A DNA stretch of 64,000 bases from Candidatus Peribacteria bacterium (GTDB taxonomy: Bacteria; Patescibacteriota; Gracilibacteria; UBA1369; 2-02-FULL-48-14), in the NCBI GenBank assembly GCA_943349825.1, contig CALQZQ010000001.1, positions 1 through 64,000 of the forward strand, in the 5' to 3' direction. Below the pieces are notes generated by a model. The model had not been told where the DNA came from. It saw only the letters and a list, made by a program, of their open reading frames with translations, and ran no database searches. The stretch's first letter is position 1. Each line of letters begins with the position of its first letter. The position numbers were made by a program, and so were the translations under genes. Below, piece after piece: positions 32,490 through 40,728 of this stretch.

Positions 32490-32951
32490 ATGACCCTTCG
32501 CCGTCCTGCTTTCAGTTTGTTGGAGACGCTGGTGGTAGTAGCCATCATGGCTGCCGCAGTGGGGTTTAGTGTGCTTTATGCTCAGACGGATACTGTGCGA
32601 ACGGATCTGCGTACTCAGGCGGCTCTTTTTACATCTTACATTCGTGAAATGCAGACGGATGCGGCTTCTGGCAAGGGGAATACGAGTGCAGGCATTCACT
32701 TAGAGTCGGATCAGTATGTTCTCTTTCATGGAGCCAGTTACAACGCTCTTGATGCCAGTAACTTTGTGGTGGTTTTACCGAGCGTGATTCAAATCACTAA
32801 CATTAGTTTGGCTGGGGGAGGCAGTGATATCATTTTCACGAGCCCTTTGGGGGAAACTTCTCAGTCGGGATCGCTCGACTTCAGTTCTTTCTCCATTGGC
32901 CAAACTGTTCATATCACCATCAATCCTTTAGGTTCTGTCGACTATGAATAA
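32490..32951 (+). CDS. Minor pilin / pseudopilin (FimT/GspH-like)
   Basis: A 153-residue pilin-like protein: a short basic leader, prepilin cleavage region PAFSLLETLVVVAIM with Glu at the +5 position of the mature protein, a hydrophobic N-terminal helix, then a beta-rich head. It should be processed by the prepilin peptidase at 39979-40728. Size and position (first of four pilin-like genes) resemble GspH/FimT, which help prime pilus assembly. It overlaps the next gene by eight bases. Confidence 0.85.
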   Translation: MTLRRPAFSLLETLVVVAIMAAAVGFSVLYAQTDTVRTDLRTQAALFTSYIREMQTDAASGKGNTSAGIHLESDQYVLFHGASYNALDASNFVVVLPSVIQITNISLAGGGSDIIFTSPLGETSQSGSLDFSSFSIGQTVHITINPLGSVDYE

Positions 32952-34782
32952 AAAAAATGTTCATGCCGGATTTTCTTTGATTGAGGTCCTTCTGGGGCTT
33001 ACGCTTTTTGTGCTCTTTTCTGCCGGTGTTTTTTATACCGCCGTGGACACGGCGGATTCTGATTTGCGCCAAGACTTTAAATCGGAAGCGCTGAATTATG
33101 CTCAAGAGGGGCTAGAGGCCACCCGTATGATTCGCAACGTGGATTTTTTGGATCTGACTACTGGGTCTCACGGAGTGGTTTATACTGCCGGGGCCTGGGC
33201 TTTTTCCGGGACATCGGATGCCATCGATAGTTTTTATACTCGCACCGTCACGATTTCGGACGTGTACCGCGATGGTAGTAACAATATTGCTGATGTGGGA
33301 ACTTTGGATCCCATGACCAGGAAAGTGGTTTCCACGGTTTCATGGACGTGGAAGGGCTTTTTGCCAGAAGATGTGACTTTGACCACTTATTTAACAGACT
33401 GGTCCGGGGATCAATGGACGCAGACCACTTGTACCGAATTTGCAGCAGGGACTTACAGTGGTGTACAAGCCACTGGAGCCAGTTCTCCACCTGCCGACAA
33501 TTGTGTCATCACTATGACGCTTTCTGAAAGTCAGAGCAGTTTCTTCAAATCGGTGGATATTGGAGATCATGGAGTGGACGTGGTGGTCTCGGGAAACTAC
33601 GCTTACCTCGCTACGGGGAAGACTCAACAAGGCCTTGCCATCAGCGACATTTCTGTTCCTGAGAGCGCTTATGTGGTGAAACAGTTTGATATTGGAGGTA
33701 AAGGGCGTTATCTCTCTAAATCAGGAAATTATCTTTACATTGGCGTGGAAAGTTCCAGCAAAGGGCTGGCTATTGTGGACGTGAGCAATGTGAATTCGCC
33801 TGTGCTCAAAAGCCAGACCAATGTGAATGCCAGTGGAAATCAGACTTTTGTGGTGGGAAATTATCTTTATATGGGGACTCAAAGCAGTACTAAAGGGTTC
33901 ACCATTTATGATATTTCCAATCCCAGCAGCCCTGTGAAAAAGAGCGAACTCAACGTGGGTGGCATTGTGACCGCGGTGCAGGTGAGTGGAAATTATGCCT
34001 ACCTTGGTACGGGCAATAGCTCGAAAGAATTTCAAATCTTCAATATTTCCAGTCCTACTGCACCGAGTGAGGTGGGTTCCCTGAATCTTTCTAGCACAGT
34101 GCAGGCAGTTGCGTTGAATGGCGTTACCGCTTATTTGGGGCTTTCCACCAGTACCAATGGTTTCGTGACGGTGAATATTTCTAATCCTAGCAGTCTTTCT
34201 TATGGGACGGTGAACGTGAGCAATGAAATTCAAGACATTGGAGTGCTGGGCAATTACGCTTACTTGGCCTTGGATACGCAGGGCACCGGCTTGGGGGTGA
34301 TGAATATTGTTTCTCCCACGGCGCCGTTTCTCTCTTTTACTCAAGATGTACAGGGCAAGGGTACGGGGGTTTCTGTGGCGGGTTCTTATGTTTACGTTTC
34401 TCTGGACACCAGCAATAAAGGTTTGGTGATCACGGGAACTACTGTGGTGGGGGTAGCTACCAGTGGGAACTATGTTTCTTCGATTGTGGATACGGGAAGC
34501 ACGGATACGCGTTATAACTATTTGTCTTGGTCTGCGACAGTGGTTTCTGGAAGTACCATTAAGTTTCAACTTCGCACGGCCAGCACTTCCGGAGGAATAG
34601 CGAGTGCTACTTTTGTGGGACCGGATGGCACCGCGAGCACTTATTACACCACTTCTCCGACTCAGATTGTACTTTCTCCCACACGTACTGGTCAGCGTTA
34701 TGCTCAGGTGAAGGTTTTCTTCACTTCCGATGGAGTCAATTCTCCAGCGGTGGATTACTTTACTCTCGATTATCATCCTTAA
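32944..34782 (+). CDS. Large minor pilin with C-terminal LVIVD-type beta-propeller repeats
   Basis: A 612-residue protein that starts like a prepilin (HAGFSLIEVLLGLTLFVLF, Glu+5) and continues with a pilin-like head to about residue 180. Residues about 205-500 hold seven or so repeats of 'VSGNYAYLATGxxxKGLxIxDISNPSSP', the LVIVD repeat thought to form a beta-propeller. A final beta domain (about 515-612) follows. This would place a propeller at the pilus tip, a natural site for adhesion, by analogy with large tip minor pilins such as PilY1-associated systems. Overlaps on both sides indicate co-expression with neighbouring pilins. Confidence 0.85.
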   Translation: MNKKNVHAGFSLIEVLLGLTLFVLFSAGVFYTAVDTADSDLRQDFKSEALNYAQEGLEATRMIRNVDFLDLTTGSHGVVYTAGAWAFSGTSDAIDSFYTRTVTISDVYRDGSNNIADVGTLDPMTRKVVSTVSWTWKGFLPEDVTLTTYLTDWSGDQWTQTTCTEFAAGTYSGVQATGASSPPADNCVITMTLSESQSSFFKSVDIGDHGVDVVVSGNYAYLATGKTQQGLAISDISVPESAYVVKQFDIGGKGRYLSKSGNYLYIGVESSSKGLAIVDVSNVNSPVLKSQTNVNASGNQTFVVGNYLYMGTQSSTKGFTIYDISNPSSPVKKSELNVGGIVTAVQVSGNYAYLGTGNSSKEFQIFNISSPTAPSEVGSLNLSSTVQAVALNGVTAYLGLSTSTNGFVTVNISNPSSLSYGTVNVSNEIQDIGVLGNYAYLALDTQGTGLGVMNIVSPTAPFLSFTQDVQGKGTGVSVAGSYVYVSLDTSNKGLVITGTTVVGVATSGNYVSSIVDTGSTDTRYNYLSWSATVVSGSTIKFQLRTASTSGGIASATFVGPDGTASTYYTTSPTQIVLSPTRTGQRYAQVKVFFTSDGVNSPAVDYFTLDYHP

Positions 34783-35298
34783 ATGAAATTCCTGAAATCC
34801 AGGCCGGCAAGCACTTTGATTGAAATAGTGATTTATTTTGTACTCTTGGCCGTGGGCCTTTTTGTAGCCATGAATTTTGCTATTACGATCGGGGATCTTT
34901 ACGGTCAATCTTCCAACCACAACGAGCTACAAAGCAACGCGGACCTTTTGGAGAACCGCTTCAGCTATGCGGTGCAGACAGCTACCAGTGTGACTGCCGG
35001 GAGCAGTTCTTTTGGAGTGGATAGTGGTCGGCTCACCTTGGTGATGAGCGATGCCAGTAAATCACCGACGGTGTTTTATTTACAGAACGGAGTGGTTTAT
35101 ATGCAACAAGGAGTTGCTGCGGCCGTGGCTTTGACGAGTCCGGCGGTACAAGTGGATTACTTTAGACTCACGCAGATCACTGCGACCAAAGCACCCGCTC
35201 AAATTCAACTCGATGCACAACTCAGTGTTTTGGGCGTGGATAGAGACGCAATGGATGGCACCACGTCGATTCATCTCACGGTAACCCTTCGCCAATGA
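34783..35298 (+). CDS. Minor pilin (PilW/GspJ-like)
   Basis: A 171-residue pilin-like protein: basic leader, then ASTLIEIVIYFVLLAVGLFVAMNF with the Glu+5 of prepilins, and a beta-rich C-terminal part. The residue before the cleavage site is Ala rather than the usual Gly. Start ATG immediately follows the TAA of the previous gene; its end overlaps the next start (ATGA). Assigned by position and size as a PilW/GspJ-like initiator pilin. Confidence 0.8.
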   Translation: MKFLKSRPASTLIEIVIYFVLLAVGLFVAMNFAITIGDLYGQSSNHNELQSNADLLENRFSYAVQTATSVTAGSSSFGVDSGRLTLVMSDASKSPTVFYLQNGVVYMQQGVAAAVALTSPAVQVDYFRLTQITATKAPAQIQLDAQLSVLGVDRDAMDGTTSIHLTVTLRQ

Positions 35299-35681
35299 AA
35301 GCTTTTAATTCTCGAGCTTCGGTACTCCTCATGAGTGTTTTGGTCATCGGTATCTTTACCCTGTTTTTGGCCTTGGCCATGGCGGAGGTGAATCTTTCTA
35401 CGGGCTATCAGGTTTTGAATCAACACGAGGCTACTCATAGTTACTACACGGCGGAGGCTTGTATGGAAGAGAGTGTCTTGCGTTATGAACGAGACAATAC
35501 TTTTACGGGAACCACTTTGGCGGTCGATAGTGAAACGTCTTGCACCAGCACGATGACGGTCACCACCGTCACGGTGACAGTCACCAATGGGTCTTATACG
35601 GAAGTTTTTGTAGGCACGATTTCCTCTACGGCTAGCGGAACAGTGAACAATGTGCATCTTACGGGTTGGAAAGAGACCTGA
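35295..35681 (+). CDS. Minor pilin-like protein (PilX/GspK-like)
   Basis: A 128-residue protein with a short basic leader, a hydrophobic segment (SVLLMSVLVIGIFTLFLALAMAEV), then a sequence 'HEATHSYYTAEACMEESVLRYE' that matches the post-helix region of PilX/GspK-type minor pilins. The +5 Glu is absent, as in GspK-type members. A Thr/Val-rich beta tail follows. Overlaps the upstream pilin gene by four bases. Confidence 0.78.
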   Translation: MKAFNSRASVLLMSVLVIGIFTLFLALAMAEVNLSTGYQVLNQHEATHSYYTAEACMEESVLRYERDNTFTGTTLAVDSETSCTSTMTVTTVTVTVTNGSYTEVFVGTISSTASGTVNNVHLTGWKET

Positions 35682-35703
35682 TTTTCTCTACAATGGGGTA
35701 GCC

Positions 35704-37299
35704 ATGATTCCATTCCTCCGTTCCAGTGTCGTTGGTGTTGATTTCCATGATGGACTTTTGCAGCTCGTGGAGGTGCGTGCCAAAGGCAAGCAATTGGAAC
35801 TTTTGGCTTTCAACCGTTTGGATCTTCCAGAAGGTGTGATTGTGGATGGAGGTATTAAGGATGAAGATCAACTCAAGATCGGTGTGACTCATTTGTTGCA
35901 AACTGCTAATCCGCGTCCTGTGGATGGTGGAAGGGTGGTTTTAGCCCTGCCTTCTAAGCATGTCTTCACACATATTTTTAAATTTCCCTCTAGTTTTAGC
36001 CTCAAAGACATTCGTAAAGCCTTGGTTTTTGAAGTGGAAACGGTGATCCCATTTTCCATTGAGGACATGATTTGGGATTGTTATGTGCTCAGCAGTTTGA
36101 ATTCCAAAGTGGAAGGAGGTTCTCAGTCGATTTTCTTTTCCGGTGTGCCCAAAGTAGTGGCGGAGGAATATGTGCGTTTTTTCGAATCTATTGGCATTCG
36201 GCCACGGCTTTTCGCCACGCATGCCGATGCGCTAACAGCGGCTTTGGAAAGTGATTTGACGACAGAAAATAGTTTGGTTTTGGAGCTGGATCCTTATGCC
36301 AGCAACTATTTGATCATGAAAGGGAAGGTGCTGCGCTACTACCTAAGCGTTGCCGAAGGCAGCCAGTGGATGGAATCGGGATTAAAAAATCCCGCCGACC
36401 CTGAGTTTCAGACTAAGCTCAACGGTTTCGCTTTGGAACGGATCATGCAGGCCAAAAAAATCCTTGAAGAGCAGGAAGCGGATGGGCAGATGGGCCCCAT
36501 CAATCAAATTTTCTTGACGGGGGAGTATGCACATATTTCACCTTTTTATGACAAGCTTAAAATGGCTTTCCCTACGAAAAAGGTAGAGGTGGGAGATCCC
36601 AAACACCAGCTCACCGTGGACAATCGTCGCTTTTGGGAGGAGTACCAAAAACACGGAGGCAGCATTCCTTATTCAGTTTTCTTCGTGGACGCCCTGGGTG
36701 TGGCGCGTCAGTATTTATTCAATAGGCAGGGCAGTAATCTTTTGCCGGAAGCTTTGAAAAAGAGTTTTTTCTTTGAAAAAATGCAACTGCTCATGTTGCT
36801 CGGTGCCGTGCTCATGACCGTATTTTCCTTGATGGTGGCGTCTTATTTATTGATCCTTCATGGTAAATTGGTGCAAACTCGGGATGAGTTGGCTATTGAT
36901 AAGAAGCGTGTGGAGAACGTTCTTTATGGAACCCGGTACCAGGAAATCAAAGCTCAGCTGACTCAGTTCAATAATGAAATCAATCAACTCTCTCAGATTG
37001 ATGCGGCCCTCTTTTCTGTTCCGGATACCTTGAAGGAGATTTTGGAGACCCTTCCCCCCGGCATTCGTTTGACGGCTTATGTCTACGATGATGCTGCTTT
37101 GGATTTAAAAATCACTGGGGTGGCCGACAGCCGTGAAGAACTCTTAGGATTGGAGGATCAATTCAAGGCGCTTGGTTTTGTGAAGGATGTGTTTGCGCCA
37201 CTTTCAAATTACGATGAAAAACAAAATGTTTCTTTTACCATTGAACTTCAACTTTCTTTTTCCCTACTCCCTATCTATGGAAGTGCCAATCCCTCTTAA
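35704..37299 (+). CDS. pilMN: PilM-PilN fusion protein
   Basis: Residues about 1-350 are PilM, an actin-like ATP-binding protein (SSVVGVDFHDGLLQLVEV; later LTGEYAHISPFYDKL) that recruits the pilus membrane complex in the cytoplasm. After a membrane segment (about 365-391) residues about 392-531 are PilN (coiled coil, then TLPPGIRLTAYVYDDAALDLKITGVADS), which normally is a separate protein binding PilM by its N-terminal tail. Here both are one polypeptide. The ATG at 35704 is preferred to an upstream in-frame start (35650) that lies inside the previous gene. It overlaps pilO by 23 bases. Confidence 0.9.
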   Translation: MIPFLRSSVVGVDFHDGLLQLVEVRAKGKQLELLAFNRLDLPEGVIVDGGIKDEDQLKIGVTHLLQTANPRPVDGGRVVLALPSKHVFTHIFKFPSSFSLKDIRKALVFEVETVIPFSIEDMIWDCYVLSSLNSKVEGGSQSIFFSGVPKVVAEEYVRFFESIGIRPRLFATHADALTAALESDLTTENSLVLELDPYASNYLIMKGKVLRYYLSVAEGSQWMESGLKNPADPEFQTKLNGFALERIMQAKKILEEQEADGQMGPINQIFLTGEYAHISPFYDKLKMAFPTKKVEVGDPKHQLTVDNRRFWEEYQKHGGSIPYSVFFVDALGVARQYLFNRQGSNLLPEALKKSFFFEKMQLLMLLGAVLMTVFSLMVASYLLILHGKLVQTRDELAIDKKRVENVLYGTRYQEIKAQLTQFNNEINQLSQIDAALFSVPDTLKEILETLPPGIRLTAYVYDDAALDLKITGVADSREELLGLEDQFKALGFVKDVFAPLSNYDEKQNVSFTIELQLSFSLLPIYGSANPS

Positions 37300-37834
37300 A
37301 TTCGAATCCATTTTTCGCATCTGTCTTGTGCTGACTTTTGTGAGTGCCTTTGCGATCTTTTTTATTGGTCATGCCGATTCAGAATTGCGAGGGGAAGCTA
37401 AGGTCATAGAAAAGTTTTTAGAGGCAGCCGCGGATCTTCAGCCTAATTTTGAAAAAAGTTTGACGATGTATACGGAAAACACTCAAGAAACCATGGACTA
37501 CTTGGAGCTGCTTCGGCCGGAAGATGAGAATGGCTATATCCAATTCATTTCCACTGTAGAGAATTTGGGGCAAACTCAAGGAGTGAATTTGAGCCTACAA
37601 ATTCTGGATGGGGACATTGTAGTGAAAGATGAAACCGGCAGTCATTACATCGATTATAAGGTACAATTCTATGGTCGCGAAGATCAAGTTCTTAGTTTTC
37701 TTTCTGAGATGGAAGCCCTTCCGTATTTTACCCGCGTTATGGATATTCACTTCCAATCCTTTGAATTCATTGAAGCGGGTAAAGTTTCTGATGTTCCTAA
37801 TGTCACTTTAACGCTTCGACTTTATGTTAAATAA
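37277..37834 (+). CDS. pilO: Pilus alignment protein PilO
   Basis: A 185-residue bitopic membrane protein: short cytoplasmic start, TM (ICLVLTFVSAFAIFFIGHA), a coiled-coil stretch (about 35-75) and a ferredoxin-like exterior domain ending in 'VTLTLRLYVK', as in PilO, the partner of PilN. The ATG at 37277 is chosen because the longer frame runs within pilMN. It overlaps both neighbours (23 bases with pilMN, 11 with the next gene). Confidence 0.85.
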   Translation: MEVPIPLKFESIFRICLVLTFVSAFAIFFIGHADSELRGEAKVIEKFLEAAADLQPNFEKSLTMYTENTQETMDYLELLRPEDENGYIQFISTVENLGQTQGVNLSLQILDGDIVVKDETGSHYIDYKVQFYGREDQVLSFLSEMEALPYFTRVMDIHFQSFEFIEAGKVSDVPNVTLTLRLYVK

Positions 37835-38009
37835 GAACTTCATCTTCTTTCTATTGTCGGCGATACTTTTTACTTCCGCAGCGATTTTTTTGAGCACCAT
37901 CTATTGGTCTTGGAACAAAGGGCCGGTTTTGGATGGAGATGTCCTTGAGGTGTCTTTGCCCGTTATCAATTGGGAGAAATATATGAATTTGTCAAAACAC
38001 TTGGATTAG
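37824..38009 (+). CDS. Small single-span membrane protein of the pilus operon
   Basis: A 61-residue protein with one hydrophobic segment (NFIFFLLSAILFTSAAIFLSTIY) and a short exterior tail. It starts inside the last codons of pilO, so it belongs to the same transcript. Position corresponds to where diderms encode the lipoprotein PilP, but it has no lipobox and no PilP features. Function unknown; probably an accessory of the PilMN-PilO complex. Confidence 0.7.
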   Translation: MLNKNFIFFLLSAILFTSAAIFLSTIYWSWNKGPVLDGDVLEVSLPVINWEKYMNLSKHLD

Positions 38010-38017
38010 GTTAGAAT
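37989..38017 (+). promoter_or_regulatory. Major pilin promoter
   Basis: TTGTCA (37989-37994), 17-bp spacer, TAGAAT (38012-38017), 33 bases before the pilin ATG. It overlaps the end of the previous gene, allowing the major pilin to be made in excess of the assembly proteins. Confidence 0.75.
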
Positions 38018-38050
38018 CCTCTCGACCTTTTTATTTCTTTTTTCATTTCT

Positions 38051-38500
38051 ATGAAAATCTCTCCACGCCACCGAGGGTTCACCCTCATTGAAGTTTTGCT
38101 CGTAGTAGTCATCATCGCGATTCTTGCCGGAATCGTCATCATTGCCGTCAACCCGGCACGTCAGATCGCTCAGACCAATAACGCGCAACGTGACAACGAT
38201 GTCCGCGCTATTTTGGATGCGGTCCACCAATACGGTATTGATAACCGTGGAGTGCTGCCCTCTGCTATTACTGCCGTTGCTACGGTAGTGGGCAGTGGAG
38301 TTGGGGAAATTGATATTTGTGCAGATCTCGTTCCTACCTATGTTTCTGCTATGCCTTACGATCCTACGACAGCTACGGCAAGCTATACAGACTGTACGGA
38401 CTACAGCACGGGTTACACCATCGCAGTGGATGCCAACGGTCGCGTGACTGTTGCTGCTCCGGATGCAGAAGTTGCTGCCACCGTCTCGGTGACTCGTTAA
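38051..38500 (+). CDS. pilA: Major type IV pilin
   Basis: A 149-residue prepilin: basic leader, canonical cleavage site RGFTLIEVLLVVVIIAILAGIVI with Gly-1, Phe+1 and Glu+5, the hydrophobic assembly helix, and a small globular head with a C-terminal pair of cysteines spaced for a loop (DICADL ... YTDC). It is the last plus-strand gene of the pilus locus, with its own promoter and a strong terminator, as expected for the abundant structural subunit. Confidence 0.93.
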   Translation: MKISPRHRGFTLIEVLLVVVIIAILAGIVIIAVNPARQIAQTNNAQRDNDVRAILDAVHQYGIDNRGVLPSAITAVATVVGSGVGEIDICADLVPTYVSAMPYDPTTATASYTDCTDYSTGYTIAVDANGRVTVAAPDAEVAATVSVTR

Positions 38501-38510
38501 TTTAGAACTT

Positions 38511-38544
38511 TTAAAAGAGCCCTTCGCAAGAAGGGCTCTTTTAA
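38511..38544. terminator. Intrinsic terminator after the major pilin
   Basis: A perfect 15-bp stem (ttaaaagagcccttc with its complement) and a four-base GCAA loop, with A and T tracts at the two ends. It can act in both directions, ending pilA and the convergent cupin gene, whose stop is at 38551. Confidence 0.9.
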
Positions 38545-38550
38545 GTTTTG

Positions 38551-38955
38551 TTAGTTTTGAGCTAAGTGGGCGTCTTGTTCAAAATCATTTCCTTTGCCGC
38601 TGCGACCGTAGTCGTCCGCGAGTTTCACCACGTCGTCGAGATCGTCGGTGGAGACTTCCAGGATTTCAACGTCTTCCAAAGCTTCGGCGCGGTGAATCAT
38701 GTGGGGGTAGACGTCCAATTTATCACCGGGGTTCAGGATGATTTCACTCAAGGTATCGGGGCTTTCACCGAGGTAGAATTTCACTTTTCCTTTCAGTACG
38801 TATTGCGTTTCTTTTTTGCGTTCGTGGTATTGCAAGGAATAGCGGTGGCCTTTATTGATGTGTAAAATTTTCCCCACGTATTCGGGTTGATTGGCGAACC
38901 AAATTTCCTTGCCCCAGGGCTTAAGGATTTCCTTGATTTCCGTTTGCTGATTCAT
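38551..38955 (-). CDS. Cupin, mannose-6-phosphate isomerase type II-like
   Basis: A 134-residue cupin with 'KPWGKEIWFANQPEYVGKILHINKGHRYSLQYHERKKE' and a conserved 'LNPGDKLDVYPHMIHRAEALED', the metal-binding beta-barrel found as the C-terminal domain of bifunctional ManC/AlgA (interconverting fructose-6-P and mannose-6-P). The ATG at 38955 is favoured; a longer frame would run deeper into manC. It overlaps manC by 35 bases, so the two enzymes are split but translationally linked. Confidence 0.85.
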   Translation of the reverse strand: MNQQTEIKEILKPWGKEIWFANQPEYVGKILHINKGHRYSLQYHERKKETQYVLKGKVKFYLGESPDTLSEIILNPGDKLDVYPHMIHRAEALEDVEILEVSTDDLDDVVKLADDYGRSGKGNDFEQDAHLAQN

Positions 38956-39982
38956 GGAGTTTTTTGAGTAAGATTTTGAGGTCGGCGCTGCGGTTTTTGG
39001 GACAGATGAGGGTGTGGCCGTCGGCATTCACCACCACCATGTCTTTGAGGCCGAAAGCGGCCATGAGGTCCGGGCCTTCATTGTAAAGAAGACAGCCTTC
39101 TGAGTCCACGGCCAGCACTTTGCCTTTGGTGAGGTTAGCACCGGGTTCGTTCGCGAGTTCGTCGTGCAAGGACGCAAAAGTGCCGATGTCGCTCCAGCCC
39201 AGATCCGCAGGAATGATGCGTACGCGGTGTGGGTCCACTTTTTCCATCACGCCGTAGTCGATGGAGATTTTATCGCAGAGCGGGTAGGCCTCTGAGAGTG
39301 GAGTGCCGTTTTGGATACGCACGAGTTGTTCGTAGGTTTGGGGCAGGTGTTTTTCGAATTCTTTGAGAATGGTGGAAACGCGCCAGACGTAGTAACCGGT
39401 GTTCCACAAATAGCTGTAGGAAGAAAGAAAACGCTTGGCGGTTTCGTAGTCGGGTTTTTCTTTGAAGGCTTTGAATTCGTAAACTTCCACGCCGTTTTCT
39501 TCTTTGAGCATGCGCCCGATGCGCACGTAGCCCAAGTTGGTGTTGGGGTATTTGGCTTTCACTTCCATGATGTTGAGGGTGTCCTCTTTTTCAGCGAGAG
39601 CTGCTGCCGCTTCTAATTTTTCGCGGAATTCTTTTTCGTCTTGAACCAGGTGATCGGCGTAGACCACGGCCATGATGGCGTCTGGATTTTTTTGGGCAAT
39701 GAGGGCGGCAGCCAGGCCGATGGAAGGGCCGGTGTCTTGCACAGTGGGTTCGAGGATGAGGTTTTCGGGGCTAAGCTCGGGGATTTGTTCGCGGACCAAG
39801 CTTTCGTACTCTTTGTTCGTGCAAATGGTGATATTTTCGATGCCTACAAAAAGCACGCGCGCTACGGTTTCTTGGAGCATGGTTTTGCTGGAGACCAGCT
39901 TTTGAAACTGTTTAGGTTTTTCTTTGGAACTCATGGGCCAGAGCCGAGTGCCGGCGCCGCCTGCGAGAATGACGATGTTCAT
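38921..39982 (-). CDS. manC: Mannose-1-phosphate guanylyltransferase
   Basis: Makes GDP-mannose from mannose-1-phosphate and GTP for surface polysaccharide or glycoprotein synthesis. The 353-residue protein has the nucleotidyltransferase signature GGAGTRLWPMSSKEKPKQF (8-26), then the metal-site 'VVYADHLVQDEKEF' and the conserved 'FKEKPDYETAKRFL ... YLWNTGYYVW' motif. In many bacteria this domain is fused to the cupin isomerase that here follows as a separate overlapping gene. It overlaps the end of the prepilin peptidase gene by four bases. Confidence 0.92.
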   Translation of the reverse strand: MNIVILAGGAGTRLWPMSSKEKPKQFQKLVSSKTMLQETVARVLFVGIENITICTNKEYESLVREQIPELSPENLILEPTVQDTGPSIGLAAALIAQKNPDAIMAVVYADHLVQDEKEFREKLEAAAALAEKEDTLNIMEVKAKYPNTNLGYVRIGRMLKEENGVEVYEFKAFKEKPDYETAKRFLSSYSYLWNTGYYVWRVSTILKEFEKHLPQTYEQLVRIQNGTPLSEAYPLCDKISIDYGVMEKVDPHRVRIIPADLGWSDIGTFASLHDELANEPGANLTKGKVLAVDSEGCLLYNEGPDLMAAFGLKDMVVVNADGHTLICPKNRSADLKILLKKLHESANGNQGNP

Positions 39983-40728
39983 AGGCTCAGATAAAACGCG
40001 AGGAGTTGATCACTCCAGAAGAAGCTTAACAGAGTTCCCAAAACGAGGAAAGGACCCAAGGGCACGGCGGTTTGGCCGTCGGCTTTTTTGGTGGCCAAGA
40101 GCACGATTCCGATGAGACTGCCCAAGATGTAGCTGAGTAAAAGTGCAAGTAAAGTAGCTTTCCAACCGAGCATGGCGCCCATGAAAGCTCCGATGCGGAG
40201 GTCTCCACTCCCAATCCATTTTCCTTTGGAAATTAGGTATTGCGCGCCAAAAAAAGCTACGGGAATGGCAGCTCCCAGGAGGCTGTCTTGAAGATGGCCC
40301 ATTTGCCAAGCCAAAAACAGAGCATAAACGATTCCCGGGGCCATCACCGCGTCGTGGATTTCTTTGTAGCGCAGGTCGTAGAAGAAGATGAAAACTAAAA
40401 CGGCGAAGAGAGGGGCGAGCCAGAGAAAATTGATCCAGTCGGCGGTGTTCAAGAATACACTGCCAAAGAGCAGGGCGGTGGCGAGTTCGGTGAGCGGGTA
40501 CCAGGCCGTGATGGGCTTTTTGCAGTAACGGCAACGGCCGCGGAGAGCCAGGTAGCTGAGGAGAGGAATCAGATCCAGTATGCCCAAGGTGTGGTGGCAG
40601 TGGGGGCACTCGGAGCGGCCCGCCACGATTCCTTTTTTATCTTCGTGGAGCCGAGGAATGAGCATGCTGAGGAAGCTGCCTACGATGAGGCCGAGAATCA
40701 TGCTGCCGATGAATTGCAGGGTGTTCAT
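39979..40728 (-). CDS. pilD: Type IV prepilin peptidase / N-methyltransferase
   Basis: Membrane aspartic protease that removes prepilin leaders, and usually methylates the new N-terminus. The 249 residues have the N-terminal cytoplasmic domain with two CxxC zinc pairs (Cys41/44 and Cys66/69; ECPHC ... CRYC), and the catalytic aspartates Asp118 (FYDLRYKEI) and Asp176 (GSGDLRIG) in a multi-spanning core. Both domains are present, so both activities are expected. Although on the other strand, it serves the pilins at 32490-38500. Confidence 0.95.
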   Translation of the reverse strand: MNTLQFIGSMILGLIVGSFLSMLIPRLHEDKKGIVAGRSECPHCHHTLGILDLIPLLSYLALRGRCRYCKKPITAWYPLTELATALLFGSVFLNTADWINFLWLAPLFAVLVFIFFYDLRYKEIHDAVMAPGIVYALFLAWQMGHLQDSLLGAAIPVAFFGAQYLISKGKWIGSGDLRIGAFMGAMLGWKATLLALLLSYILGSLIGIVLLATKKADGQTAVPLGPFLVLGTLLSFFWSDQLLAFYLSL

